A DNA stretch of 64,000 nucleotides from assembly GCF_021654795.1 (NCBI RefSeq), contig NZ_AP025344.1, forward strand, positions 2,356,501-2,420,500. The letters are read 5' to 3'. A model generated the notes under the pieces. The model did not search any database. It was not told the origin of the DNA and worked only from the letters and a program-made list of their open reading frames with translations. This document shows, piece by piece, positions 54,767-64,000 of the stretch. The stretch's first letter is position 1; each line of letters opens with the position of its first letter. Position numbers and translations under genes: made by a program. Source of the DNA: Paenibacillus dendritiformis (GTDB lineage: Bacteria > Bacillota > Bacilli > Paenibacillales > Paenibacillaceae).

Positions 54767-55810
54767 GTGTTGATGCAAACGGAGCAACCGTTGATTCATT
54801 CGGAAGAACAATTGGAACAAATGCTGTCTACTCCATCCCGGCGGCTGATCGAGGATGTGCGCCGTCTGGACGGCGATATTATGCTGCTTGGAGCGGGAGG
54901 CAAAATGGGCCCCACGCTGGCGAAGCTGGCGGTCGAGGCGATGCGCGCAGCCGGCGTGGATAAAAAGGTGTACGCCGTATCGCGTTTCTCGGAACCGGGT
55001 CTGATGGATAAGCTGGCTGCGGGCGGGGTAGAAGCGATCTCCTGCGATCTGCTCGATGACGAGGCACTGCAAGCGCTTCCGGATGTGCCCAATGTCATCT
55101 TCATGGCCGGCACGAAGTTCGGAACGACGGGGAAGGAGCATCTGACGTGGGCGATGAACACGTACTTGCCGGGACGGGTTGCCCGGAAGTTCAGGTCGTC
55201 CCGCATCGTCGTCTTCTCGACCGGCAATGTGTATCCGCTTACGCCGGTGAAGCAGGGGGGAGCTTGCGAGAGCCAGTCCCCCGCGCCGGTCGGGGAGTAC
55301 GGACAATCCTGCCTTGGCCGTGAACGGATGTTCGAGCATTTTTCGCGAGCGTACGGAACGCCAATCTGCATTTACCGGTTGAATTATGCTATCGATTTGC
55401 GCTATGGGGTGCTGCTGGAAATCGCGAAGTCGGTCGCTTCCGGACAGCCGGTCGATCTGACGATGGGGCATTTCAACTGCATTTGGCAGGGGGATGCGAA
55501 TGAGATTGCGATCCGGGCGCTGCTCGCATGCGGTACGCCGCCGGCCGTCTATAACGTGACGGGTCCGGAGACGGTATCGGTCCGTTATGCGGCCGAAGAG
55601 TTGGGAAGACGGCTCGGCAAGCAGCCGATCTATACGTCCGAGGAGTCTTCCGAGGCGCTGCTCAGCAACGCGTCAGCGGCCATGCAGCGGTTCGGGTATC
55701 CGTCCGTAGCTCTGCAGACGCTGTTCGACTGGACGGCGGCATGGGTGAAGCGGGACGGCAAGACGATCAACAAGCCGACGCATTTCCAGGAGCGGGAGGG
55801 AAAATTCTGA
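54767..55810 (+). CDS. NAD-dependent epimerase/dehydratase family protein
   Basis: Extended-SDR-like protein of ~347 residues. The nucleotide-binding loop is LLGAGGKMGPTLA (~40), with VIFMAGTKFGTTGKEHLTWAMNTYLPG and VVFSTGNVYP as the central strand and catalytic region. The usual YxxxK is not clear: the matching place reads EYGQSCLGRERM, with Arg where Lys is expected, so activity may differ. The GTG is 7 nt from GGAGGGAGGA; an ATG two codons later is an alternative. It ends 1 nt before the aldolase-like gene, so the two are coupled. Confidence 0.8.
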   Translation: MLMQTEQPLIHSEEQLEQMLSTPSRRLIEDVRRLDGDIMLLGAGGKMGPTLAKLAVEAMRAAGVDKKVYAVSRFSEPGLMDKLAAGGVEAISCDLLDDEALQALPDVPNVIFMAGTKFGTTGKEHLTWAMNTYLPGRVARKFRSSRIVVFSTGNVYPLTPVKQGGACESQSPAPVGEYGQSCLGRERMFEHFSRAYGTPICIYRLNYAIDLRYGVLLEIAKSVASGQPVDLTMGHFNCIWQGDANEIAIRALLACGTPPAVYNVTGPETVSVRYAAEELGRRLGKQPIYTSEESSEALLSNASAAMQRFGYPSVALQTLFDWTAAWVKRDGKTINKPTHFQEREGKF

Positions 55811-55811
55811 T

Positions 55812-56873
55812 ATGGCTTCGAACTGGACAGAAGAGCTGACGCGAGCGCTGCACGACGGCCTGTGCATTCCGGCCCATCCGTTGGCTCTGAACGAACGCAG
55901 GGAACTGGATGTGCGCTATCAACGGGCGTTGACCCGCTATTATGCGGCTTCGGGCGCCGGGGGCATCGCCATCGGCGTGCATTCGACGCAGTTCGAAATC
56001 CGCGACCCGAAGCACCGTCTCTATGAGAAGGTGCTGGCTTTGGCCGCGGAGGAGGTCGAACGGGCCCGGCTCGCTAGGCCGTTCCTGATGGTCGCCGGAC
56101 TGTGCGGGCCGACGGAGCAGGCGGTGCAGGAAGCCGAGACGGCGCTTCGTCTGGGCTACCATGCCGGTCTGCTCAGCATGGGCGGGCTATCCGGCTATTC
56201 CGAAGAGGAACTGCTGGAGCGGACGAGACGGGTTGCCGCGGTCCTGCCGGTGTTCGGCTTTTATTTGCAGCCGTCGGTGGGGGGGCGGGTGTTCAGCTAT
56301 TCGTTCTGGAGAGCGTTCGCCGACATTCCCGGCGTCGTCGCCATCAAGATGGCGCCCTTCAACCGGTACCAGACGATCGATGTCGCGCGCGCGGTATGCG
56401 AGTCGCCGCGGTGCGACGAGATTGCGCTCTATACCGGCAATGACGACAACATTATCAATGATCTGCTGACGGTGTTCAGGTTCCAGGTGAACGGTGAGAC
56501 GGTGGAGAAGCGCATCGTCGGCGGCCTGCTCGGCCATTGGGCCGTCTGGACCCGCAAGGCGGCGGAACTGCTCCAGTCGATCAAGACGGTGCGGACTTCC
56601 GGCTCGATCGCTACGGAATGGCTGACCCGCAATATCGAGGTGACCGATTGCAACGCGGTGCTGTTCGATGCGGCCCATCAGTTCGCCGGCTGCATTCCCG
56701 GCATTCACGAGGTGCTGCGCCGGCAGGGGCTCCTTCCGGGCATATGGTGCCTCGATCCGGAGGAGACGCTCTCTCCCGGCCAGGCGGAGGAGATCGACCG
56801 CATCCAGCGGGATTATCCGCATTGGAGCGATGATGCGTTCGTGAAGGCGCATCTGCAGCAATGGCTGTCCTGA
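55812..56873 (+). CDS. Dihydrodipicolinate synthase/N-acetylneuraminate lyase family aldolase
   Basis: Class I aldolase-fold protein of 353 residues, longer than DapA (~290). The Schiff-base Lys is in PGVVAIKMAPFNRYQT (~177), and the substrate strand is GAGGIAIGVHSTQFEIRDPKHR in place of the usual GTTGE motif, so it is not a standard DapA. It is coupled to the epimerase-like gene; together they look like a catabolic route for a sugar acid or branched metabolite, but the substrate cannot be named. Confidence 0.8.
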   Translation: MASNWTEELTRALHDGLCIPAHPLALNERRELDVRYQRALTRYYAASGAGGIAIGVHSTQFEIRDPKHRLYEKVLALAAEEVERARLARPFLMVAGLCGPTEQAVQEAETALRLGYHAGLLSMGGLSGYSEEELLERTRRVAAVLPVFGFYLQPSVGGRVFSYSFWRAFADIPGVVAIKMAPFNRYQTIDVARAVCESPRCDEIALYTGNDDNIINDLLTVFRFQVNGETVEKRIVGGLLGHWAVWTRKAAELLQSIKTVRTSGSIATEWLTRNIEVTDCNAVLFDAAHQFAGCIPGIHEVLRRQGLLPGIWCLDPEETLSPGQAEEIDRIQRDYPHWSDDAFVKAHLQQWLS

Positions 56874-56928
56874 ATGCGAATATGATATGATACGGGTATC
56901 TGCATGATGCGGACAACAACTTCAGGAA

Positions 56929-57837
56929 ATGAGTGTCGATGCTATGCCGGACATGACCGAACAACCCGTCTCGGATCGCATTCAGATTGGATTGGCCGGC
57001 TGGGGGGATCATGATATCTACCCGCCGGGAACGAAAGGGCCGGAGAAGCTGGCGGAATACGCCAAGCGCTTCCCTGTCGTCGAGATGGACAGCTCCTTCT
57101 ACGCGCTCCCGTCGCCGGAGCGGATGGAGAGCTGGGCGGCCCAGACTCCCGACGGATTCCGCTTCGTCGTCAAGGCGTACCAAGGGATGACGGGCCATAC
57201 GCGGGGCCGCATCCCGTATGATAATGCGCAAGCGATGTTCCGGGCCTGCCGGGAGGCGGCCGAGGTGCTGCATGCCGCCGGGAAGCTCCATTCCGTGCTG
57301 TTCCAGTACCCGCCCTGGTTCCACTGCGTGAGGAAGCATGTCGACATCCTGCGCCGCACCCGGCAGTGGATGGGCTCGCTGCCGATCACGCTCGAGTTCC
57401 GGCATCAGAGCTGGTTCGCGCCGGAGATGCGCGAGCGGACGTTGGCGTTCATGCGGGAGGAAGGCTGGATTCACAGCGTCTGCGACGAGCCGCAAGCCGG
57501 CGAAGGCTCGATTCCGATCGTGCCGGTGCCGACCGACAAAGGACAGACGCTGGTTCGCCTGCATGGCCGGAACGCATCCGGCTGGCAAGGGCAAGGCCAG
57601 GCGAACTGGCGGGAGGTCCGCTATTTGTACCGCTACAACGAGCAGGAACTCTTGGATTGGAAGGAGCGGCTGCTCGCTATGCTGGCCGAGACGGAGCAGT
57701 GCTGCGTTATTTTCAACAATAACTCCGGCGGGGACGCCGCTCCGAATGCGCTCCAGCTGATGCGTCTGCTCGGCATGGAACCTCCGTCCATCGGACCGGA
57801 GTGGGAGCAGATGAGCCTGTTCGGGGATACGCCGTAA
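56929..57837 (+). CDS. DUF72 (YecE-like) TIM-barrel protein
   Basis: DUF72 family protein, 302 residues. Family marks are IGLAGWGDHDIYPPGTKGPEKLAEYAKRFPVVEMDSSFYALPSPERMESWAAQTPDGFRFVVKAYQGMTGH, YPPWFHC, ITLEFRHQSWF, VRLHGRNASGWQ, and VIFNNNSGGDAAPNALQL. The start region offers two ATGs (56929 and 56944) with only a weak AGGA ahead. Function unknown in all members. Confidence 0.88.
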   Translation: MSVDAMPDMTEQPVSDRIQIGLAGWGDHDIYPPGTKGPEKLAEYAKRFPVVEMDSSFYALPSPERMESWAAQTPDGFRFVVKAYQGMTGHTRGRIPYDNAQAMFRACREAAEVLHAAGKLHSVLFQYPPWFHCVRKHVDILRRTRQWMGSLPITLEFRHQSWFAPEMRERTLAFMREEGWIHSVCDEPQAGEGSIPIVPVPTDKGQTLVRLHGRNASGWQGQGQANWREVRYLYRYNEQELLDWKERLLAMLAETEQCCVIFNNNSGGDAAPNALQLMRLLGMEPPSIGPEWEQMSLFGDTP

Positions 57838-57862
57838 CCGAAGGGGCGGCAGCTATAGGGGA

Positions 57863-57886
57863 AGGGATGGTCTGAGGGCCATCCCT
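57863..57886 (+). terminator. Hairpin after the DUF72 gene
   Basis: AGGGATGG/CCATCCCT, 8 bp, with only GTTCTG following; weak terminator. Confidence 0.5.
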
Positions 57887-58014
57887 GTTCTGCGTGGCCA
57901 GGCTTGCGGGATGGGCGAGGTTTCATGTCCGGTAGCACGGTGTAAAAAGGATATAGGCACGATGACGAAGCCGCATCACGGAAAGAGACAGCCATGAACA
58001 GGAGGCCTAACCAT

Positions 58015-58347
58015 ATGACGACCGAACCGATGATGAGATGCATCCGGGAATGTCTCGAATGCATGAAGAAATGCAACCAGTGCTATGATGCATGCCTGCA
58101 GGAGGAAGAGGTGAGGCCGATGACCGACTGCATCCGGCTGACGCGGGATTGCGCGGACGCCTGCGTCCTGGCCGACCAATTCATGACGCGGAATAGCGAG
58201 CATTTGAAGGAGGCCTGCGCGCTATGCGCCGATATTTGCGAGCGATGCGCGGACGAATGCCGGAACCATGCTTATGAGCATTGCCAGGCTTGCGCCGAGG
58301 CCTGCGAGGCTTGCGCGAAGAAATGCCGCGAGATGGCGGCCGCATAG
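58015..58347 (+). CDS. Four-helix bundle copper-binding protein (Csp-like)
   Basis: A 110-residue protein with 19 Cys arranged as CxxxC/CxxC along helices (CIRECLECMKKCNQCYDAC; CALCADICERCADEC; CQACAEACEACAKKC). This is typical of DUF326/Csp copper-storage proteins, whose four-helix bundle is lined with Cys thiolates that bind many Cu(I) ions. The ATG at 58015 is 8 nt after CAGGAGGC; an earlier ATG at 57994 is less well placed. No Tat signal, so a cytosolic Csp3-like type. It may store copper alongside the csoR-copZ-copA module 13 kb away. Confidence 0.87.
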   Translation: MTTEPMMRCIRECLECMKKCNQCYDACLQEEEVRPMTDCIRLTRDCADACVLADQFMTRNSEHLKEACALCADICERCADECRNHAYEHCQACAEACEACAKKCREMAAA

Positions 58348-58384
58348 GCGGAATAGTGTTAGGGAAGCGGATATTTTGCACAAA

Positions 58385-58420
58385 GACAAGGAAAAAGAGG
58401 GGCATGCCGCCCCCCTTGTC
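58385..58420. terminator. Convergent terminator
   Basis: GACAAGG/CCTTGTC outer stem with inner GGGGC/GCCCC hairpin, between the Csp gene and the leftward SDR gene. Confidence 0.7.
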
Positions 58421-58428
58421 CAGGTTCC

Positions 58429-59070
58429 TTATTTGGATTCCGAGCCGACGGTGAACCGCTGCTTCAGATGGCGAGGCTGTTCGATTTCGTCCACGAGGGC
58501 GATCGCGTAGTCGGCATAGCTGACATAGCTTTGGCCCGCCGAGTTGATGAGAAGCTGTTCCTTGCCGGTTACATACTTGCCTGTGCGCGGTCCTTCCGGA
58601 TCGAAGAAGGCGGAAGGGCTGATGAACGTCCAATTGATGGAGCTGGCGCGCAGATCCTCCAGGTTCTGTCCTTGATTTTTCGCCGTTGGAAGGTATTCCG
58701 CCGGGAAGTCCGGCGTATCCATGACCCGGACCGTTCCTTGCTCATCGGCGAACAGGCTGCCTGCTCCCCCCACGACGATCAATCTGGTGTTCGGCGCATT
58801 CTTCAGCGCTTCGATCAGCACCCGTCCGGCTTCGACATGAAGATGCTCGCTGCCCGGCGCCGCGCCGAACGCGTTGACGACGACGTCGAAGGGCTGCAGG
58901 TCGTTAGCGGTAAGCTGGAACACGTCCTTCTCCAATACGCGCGGGGTGGACAGATCCGCCAGCTTGGACGCGTCTCTCACGATAGCCGTTACTTGATGTC
59001 CCCGCTCCAATGCTTCTGCCATAATGCGTCTGCCGGCTTTGCCGGTCGCTCCGATAATTCCGATGTTCAT
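58429..59070 (-). CDS. NAD(P)H-binding atypical SDR
   Basis: Flavin reductase/NmrA-like atypical SDR, 213 residues from the ATG after AAAAGGAG. The Rossmann loop is IGIIGATGKAGRRIMAEAL (GATGxxG), with VVVNAFGAAPGSEHLHVEAG and LIVVGGAGSLF, and SYVSYADYAIALVDEIEQPRHLKQRFTVG at the C-terminus. Such proteins often belong to thiol or quinone stress regulons under HxlR-type repressors. Its strong promoter overlapped by GTAAC/GTTAC arms agrees with that. Confidence 0.85.
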   Translation of the reverse strand: MNIGIIGATGKAGRRIMAEALERGHQVTAIVRDASKLADLSTPRVLEKDVFQLTANDLQPFDVVVNAFGAAPGSEHLHVEAGRVLIEALKNAPNTRLIVVGGAGSLFADEQGTVRVMDTPDFPAEYLPTAKNQGQNLEDLRASSINWTFISPSAFFDPEGPRTGKYVTGKEQLLINSAGQSYVSYADYAIALVDEIEQPRHLKQRFTVGSESK

Positions 59071-59112
59071 GGAAATCGCTCCTTTTCTTGTCATTGGTAC
59101 ATTATGCTACCT

Positions 59113-59139
59113 ATGTTGTAACCCATTCAGATACAACAT
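59113..59139 (-). promoter_or_regulatory. Inverted repeat upstream of the SDR gene
   Basis: ATGTTGTA-N11-TACAACAT, 8-bp perfect arms, lying in the leader between the promoter and the SDR start. The GTTGTAACC element here is repeated in the same orientation in the promoter operator (near 59181). Confidence 0.6.
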
Positions 59140-59182
59140 ATTCACAAACTCACTTTGCATCAGGCCTATGAAAGTCATTTGT

Positions 59183-59219
59183 TGTAACCATTATAGTTAC
59201 ATCTCGTCGCTGCTGTCAA
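59183..59219 (-). promoter_or_regulatory. SDR promoter with overlapping operator
   Basis: On the minus strand: TTGACA (59219-59214), 18-nt spacer, TATAAT (59195-59190). GTAAC-N7-GTTAC (59200-59184, extended to TGTAAC/GTTACA) brackets the -10. This is a strong promoter that a repressor could block. Confidence 0.78.
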
Positions 59220-59336
59220 GCTTCATTTTTTATTCCTTCCCCCGAATGCGGAGCATAACCGGATGCAGGCCAATCCCGGTTCGGTCTCAGGCAAGAGCGC
59301 CTCATGCGGGCGCGCTGGATTTTCAGAAATTTTCTC

Positions 59337-59365
59337 TTCCCATTCCAGCAAACTTGTTGTATACT
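59337..59365 (+). promoter_or_regulatory. Promoter of the xpt-pbuX transcript
   Basis: TTCCCA (59337-59342), 17-nt spacer, TATACT (59360-59365), about 85 nt ahead of the aptamer. Confidence 0.6.
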
Positions 59366-59449
59366 TCTCGACATATTCATTCGACACCATGCGGCTTCCT
59401 TTGCCGATGCCAGGCAGGGGAGACGCCTATTATTAGCAGCGACTCTTTA

Positions 59450-59519
59450 TTCTCGTATATGTGCAGGAATCGGCCTGCATGTTTCTACCCGATCACCGGA
59501 AATGATTGGACTACGGGAA
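59450..59519 (+). ncRNA. Guanine-type purine riboswitch aptamer
   Basis: Closing helix TTCTCGTA (59450-59457) with TACGGGAA (59512-59519), P2 GCAGG/CCTGC, the invariant ATGTTTCTACC junction, P3 CGATCA/TGATTG, and GACTA in J3/1. The C in GACTA is the specificity base that pairs with guanine (it is U in adenine riboswitches). It precedes xpt-pbuX, the classic target. Confidence 0.93.
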
Positions 59520-59565
59520 CCCGATTCGACAGCTTGCCGCGAGGGGCGTCCGCGCCGCTCGGCCG

Positions 59566-59668
59566 GCCCGCTGCCGTTGCCGATCATGCCGTCAGCCGGC
59601 ATGATGCGGCCGGTTCCCTCAGCCTGTGCCTCTCATTTCCTTGCGGAATGGGCGGCGCGGGCTTTTTT
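59566..59668 (+). terminator. Terminator of the purine riboswitch
   Basis: GCCCGC-T-GCCG (59566-59576) can pair with CGGCGCGGGC (59653-59662) directly before TTTTTT (59663-59668). The enclosed segment has its own hairpin ATCATGCCG/CGGCATGAT (59583-59605). The unusually long loop makes the exact terminator fold uncertain. Confidence 0.65.
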
Positions 59669-59734
59669 GTCATTGCAGGGTGCATCAAATGCGGAAAAGA
59701 TGGACAGGCTGCCAATATCGAAAGGGGAACATGA

Positions 59735-61680
<1,946 letters not shown>

Positions 61681-61696
61681 AGCCGAAAATAAAGCA

Positions 61697-61736
61697 AAGC
61701 CCCGCATCCTTCTTCTGGAGCGGGGCTTCTGTTTTT
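61697..61736. terminator. Bidirectional terminator between pbuX and degV
   Basis: AAGCCCCGC/GCGGGGCTT (9 bp) followed by CTGTTTTT on the plus strand and TGCTTTATTTT on the minus strand. Confidence 0.85.
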
Positions 61737-61742
61737 GCCGGA

Positions 61743-62618
61743 TTATTCGGCTTCCGTATAGGCGCGGTTGCGGAAGAACAGGGCGAGCGTGCCTGGACCG
61801 GAATGGGCGCCGATCGCGCAGCCGATCGAGCCGGTCATGATGTTATGCATGCCGAACCGTTCGTTGATGATTTGCTTCAGCATCTCCATCGCTTCCGGGT
61901 CGTCGCCGTGAGCGATCCCGATAAGCTGATCCTTGTCATCCAGGTTGGCGCGCTGCTCCATCAGGTCGGCCAGCCGCTGAATCGATTTCTTCCTCCCTCT
62001 AACCTTGTCCACAGGGATAAGCTTGCCGTCCTCCACATGCAGCACCGGCTTAATGTTCAGCAGGCCGCCGATCACGGCGGAAGATTTGCTGACCCGCCCC
62101 CCGCGGTACAAGTATTCCAGATCATCTACGGTGAATACATGCTCCATCCCGGCGGCCAAGGCGCGCACCTTGGACACGAGACGCTCGCGGGACATGCCTT
62201 CGGCCGCCCAGCGCGCCGCTTGCTCGACGACGAGGCCGAAGCCCAATGAGGCGCATTTGGAATCGATGATATCTATCGATGCGTCGGGATAATCCTCCTG
62301 CACCATCTCGAGCATCATCCGCGAGGACGCGTATGTACCCGATAACTCCGAAGAGAAGGCAATGTAGATCGCTTCTTCGCCGGCTTCCGCGATCGCCGCG
62401 AAGGTCTGCTGGAACCGCTCCATCGGAACCTGGGATGTTTTGTACACGAGCCCCTGGCGCATGCCGTCGAACATTTGCTTCGGTTGTATAGTAACGCCGT
62501 CCTCGTATTGATTCTGATCGAGGGTTACGATGATCGGCAGCACCGTGATGTTCAGCTCCTCGAGGACGGACCGGGGAAGATCGATCGCGCTGTCTGTAAG
62601 GATACGAACTTGATTCAT
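61743..62618 (-). CDS. DegV family fatty acid-binding protein
   Basis: DegV/FakB-type protein of 291 residues that holds a fatty acid; FakB proteins present it to the FakA kinase for phosphorylation. Start ATG after AAGGAGAGG; a longer frame to 63014 overlaps the zinc-ribbon gene and is rejected. Signature segments: VRILTDSAIDLPRSVLEELNITVLPIIVTLDQNQYEDGV, TSQVPMERFQQTF, AFSSELSGTYASSRMMLE, IIDSKCASLGFGLVVEQAA, YRGGRVSKSSAVIGGLLNIKPVLHV, and the C-terminal IGCAIGAHSGPGTLALFF. No fakA in the window. Confidence 0.92.
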   Translation of the reverse strand: MNQVRILTDSAIDLPRSVLEELNITVLPIIVTLDQNQYEDGVTIQPKQMFDGMRQGLVYKTSQVPMERFQQTFAAIAEAGEEAIYIAFSSELSGTYASSRMMLEMVQEDYPDASIDIIDSKCASLGFGLVVEQAARWAAEGMSRERLVSKVRALAAGMEHVFTVDDLEYLYRGGRVSKSSAVIGGLLNIKPVLHVEDGKLIPVDKVRGRKKSIQRLADLMEQRANLDDKDQLIGIAHGDDPEAMEMLKQIINERFGMHNIMTGSIGCAIGAHSGPGTLALFFRNRAYTEAE

Positions 62619-62801
62619 GAGGATACCTCTCCTTAACAAGCTTTTTCTCTTATCATACCATGACTTGCCCGGATTCGATGCGAAAAATGCGCGGACGGCG
62701 AAATCCCGCGTCATATTCGGCGCTCCTTCCTCATACCCGTAAACGAACCGGTTGCGGGGTGTCCTCGCGCGGAGAATGGGGAAGGGGAGGTGAGAGGGAG
62801 C

Positions 62802-62990
62802 ATGGCGAAAAACAAACGGGGCAAATCGCTCTGGAGGCTGCCGGCGCGCGGGAGAGGAACCTGTCCCGTCTGCGCCAGCACGCGAATCAAGCTGCTTTAC
62901 AGCCGGGCGAAGTCCGACGGCAAGGAATTGAAGGTATGCAAGAAATGCTATCAAGCCGTCCAGGAACGGATTGACGCGTGCACCGCTTGA
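62802..62990 (+). CDS. Small zinc-ribbon protein
   Basis: A 62-residue basic protein with CPVC (~23-26) and CKKC (~48-51), a four-Cys zinc ribbon. The N-terminus KNKRGKSLWRLPARGRG is strongly basic, suggesting contact with nucleic acid. The ATG at 62802 is 8 nt after AGGGGAGGTGA. Divergent from degV across about 180 bp. No named family recognised. Confidence 0.65.
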   Translation: MAKNKRGKSLWRLPARGRGTCPVCASTRIKLLYSRAKSDGKELKVCKKCYQAVQERIDACTA

Positions 62991-63142
62991 AGGCGCGCAA
63001 CGGCAATGCGGCAATGCGTGCCGGAGGATAGCTTATAAGCGCGCGGAGGGGGGCCCTCCGGGGAAGGAATGCTGCCTGCGGCGCTTAGCATCATTCTCCC
63101 CTCGGCTCAGCCTGAAGCGGCACGAGGGGAAGAGCAGGAGCG

Positions 63143-63165
63143 GCGGAATTCGGTTGGAATTCCGC
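63143..63165. repeat. Inverted repeat downstream of the zinc-ribbon gene
   Basis: GCGGAATTC/GAATTCCGC, 9 bp perfect, loop GGTTG, in the 239-bp gap between convergent genes. No U-run. GGAGGG-GG-CCCTCC at 63045-63058 is a second, smaller palindrome. Confidence 0.55.
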
Positions 63166-63229
63166 TGCCTCTGTCTATATGTTATATGTACAAGAGCCTG
63201 GTAAGAAGCATGCAGATGCCGTCAGATCT

Positions 63230-63868
63230 TCAATGTGAGATGAAAGGCGTTTGTCTTATCCAAGCAGGGTCCTCTAGCTCACGGATGAGGAAAGCCGCAA
63301 TATCCGAGTTCGTTATCGACGACCCGGGCATATCGTACAGATTGACTTTGATATTGCCTTTGCAGGGCCCATCTTTGACGAACGGCAAGCGAACAAGCGA
63401 CCAATCGATATGCTGGTTTTGCAGGAGGATGTCCAGCTCTTTGCGCTTATCCGCCATCAACTGGGGAAAAAACAGATCGAAGGCCCGGGCTCCGATCCGG
63501 TTGACGAGGCGCTTCTTGTCTCCCGGAACGTCCAGCGAGCCCCCGCTGACTCCGATGTAGCGCCGCATCCCGTATTCCTGCATCACTTCAAGAAGCTGCA
63601 AAGTAACGATGCTGTAAATCGGAACGGCCCTCACGGGCTGCCCCAATGTATTGATGACGGCATCACAATCTTGCAGCAGCTCGCGAATCGTCTGGATGTC
63701 CTGCGCGTCTCCCTCTCTGATTTCGATAAGCTTAACCGCTGAAGGCATGTTGGCAGGCCGTCTAGTCAGCATCCGTACATGATACCCTTTTTCCGCTGCG
63801 GTGCGCGCAATATGGCGCCCGACCTTTCCGTTGCCGCCGATCAATGCGATGCTTCGAATCTGTTCCAT
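63230..63868 (-). CDS. NAD(P)-dependent oxidoreductase (NmrA-like SDR)
   Basis: Atypical SDR of 212 residues starting at the ATG after AGGAGGAGG; the longer frame to 63943 has no Shine-Dalgarno. The Rossmann loop is IALIGGNGKVGRHIARTA (GGNGKVG), followed by VRMLTRRPANMP and DAQDIQTIRELLQDCDAVINTLGQP, typical of NAD(P)H-binding NmrA-like proteins. The ending DIAAFLIRELEDPAWIRQTPFIS matches the same group. It is related in plan to the SDR at 58.4-59.1 kb but not a close copy. Confidence 0.83.
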   Translation of the reverse strand: MEQIRSIALIGGNGKVGRHIARTAAEKGYHVRMLTRRPANMPSAVKLIEIREGDAQDIQTIRELLQDCDAVINTLGQPVRAVPIYSIVTLQLLEVMQEYGMRRYIGVSGGSLDVPGDKKRLVNRIGARAFDLFFPQLMADKRKELDILLQNQHIDWSLVRLPFVKDGPCKGNIKVNLYDMPGSSITNSDIAAFLIRELEDPAWIRQTPFISH

Positions 63869-63937
63869 AATTCCTCCTCCTGATGCGCTATATGAAGCGT
63901 TAGTCCTGCCGATTGTGATAATTACGTCAATGCCAGA

Positions 63938-63969
63938 TTTCATAATGCTGGATTTTCATAATGCTGGAT
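63938..63969. repeat. Two perfect 16-bp tandem copies
   Basis: TTTCATAATGCTGGAT occurs twice without a gap upstream of the leftward oxidoreductase gene. It could be a regulatory direct repeat or a small slippage duplication. Confidence 0.65.
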
Positions 63970-64000
63970 AGTAAGCAATGAATATCTTACGTCTATACCA

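Overview
The window looks like chromosome from an endospore-forming, GC-rich member of the Paenibacillaceae (Paenibacillus-like). Three things suggest this. The first ~28.7 kb keeps the gene order of the Bacillus subtilis ymf-recA-rny-spoVS-miaB-ricA segment. Sporulation genes (spoIIIE, sleB, spoVS) are present. AGGAGG-type ribosome binding sites often precede GTG or TTG starts. The species assignment is inference; no rRNA, tRNA, transposase, integrase or phage gene was seen.

Region 1 (1-28.7 kb) is conserved core: tepA (cut by the left edge), ylzJ, spoIIIE, sleB, the M16 peptidase pair ymfF/ymfH, ymfI, ymfJ, ymfK, rodZ, a small membrane protein, yajQ, rimO, pgsA, cinA, recA, recX, rny, ymdB, spoVS, a dipeptidase, korA/korB, a PduL-type acyltransferase, miaB and ricA. 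It covers chromosome translocation and cortex lysis in spores, cell shape, phospholipid synthesis, recombination, mRNA decay, and methylthiolation of ribosomal protein S12 and tRNA. Several promoters are readable: a consensus-level sigma-G promoter before sleB, a sigma-H promoter before spoVS, a LexA box before recA, and strong sigma-A promoters before rimO, recA, rny and miaB.

Region 2 (28.7-45.7 kb) is metabolic: a solitary etfA divergent from a long-chain acyl-CoA ligase, a thioesterase, the NAD-salvage pair pncA/pncB, an SMP-30 family protein, two GNAT acetyltransferases beside a nitrilase-type hydrolase, a DmpA-type peptidase, lactate dehydrogenase, and a copper module (csoR, copZ, copA) with two matching CsoR-type operators.

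Region 3 (45.7-64 kb) includes a cobalamin riboswitch with terminator before metE, a glutaminase, an oxidoreductase with a palindromic operator, an epimerase/aldolase pair, a Cys-rich copper-binding protein, a guanine riboswitch before xpt-pbuX, and degV.

The least explained features are three unrelated tandem-repeat arrays in otherwise empty intergenic DNA: a ~107-bp unit at 24.74-25.10 kb, a ~40-bp unit at 25.14-25.50 kb, and a ~42-bp unit with ~127-bp higher-order repetition at 36.57-37.17 kb. The third array lies between two near-identical GC-rich hairpins. No clearly new multi-gene system was found; these arrays and the regulatory sites are the best candidates for follow-up.
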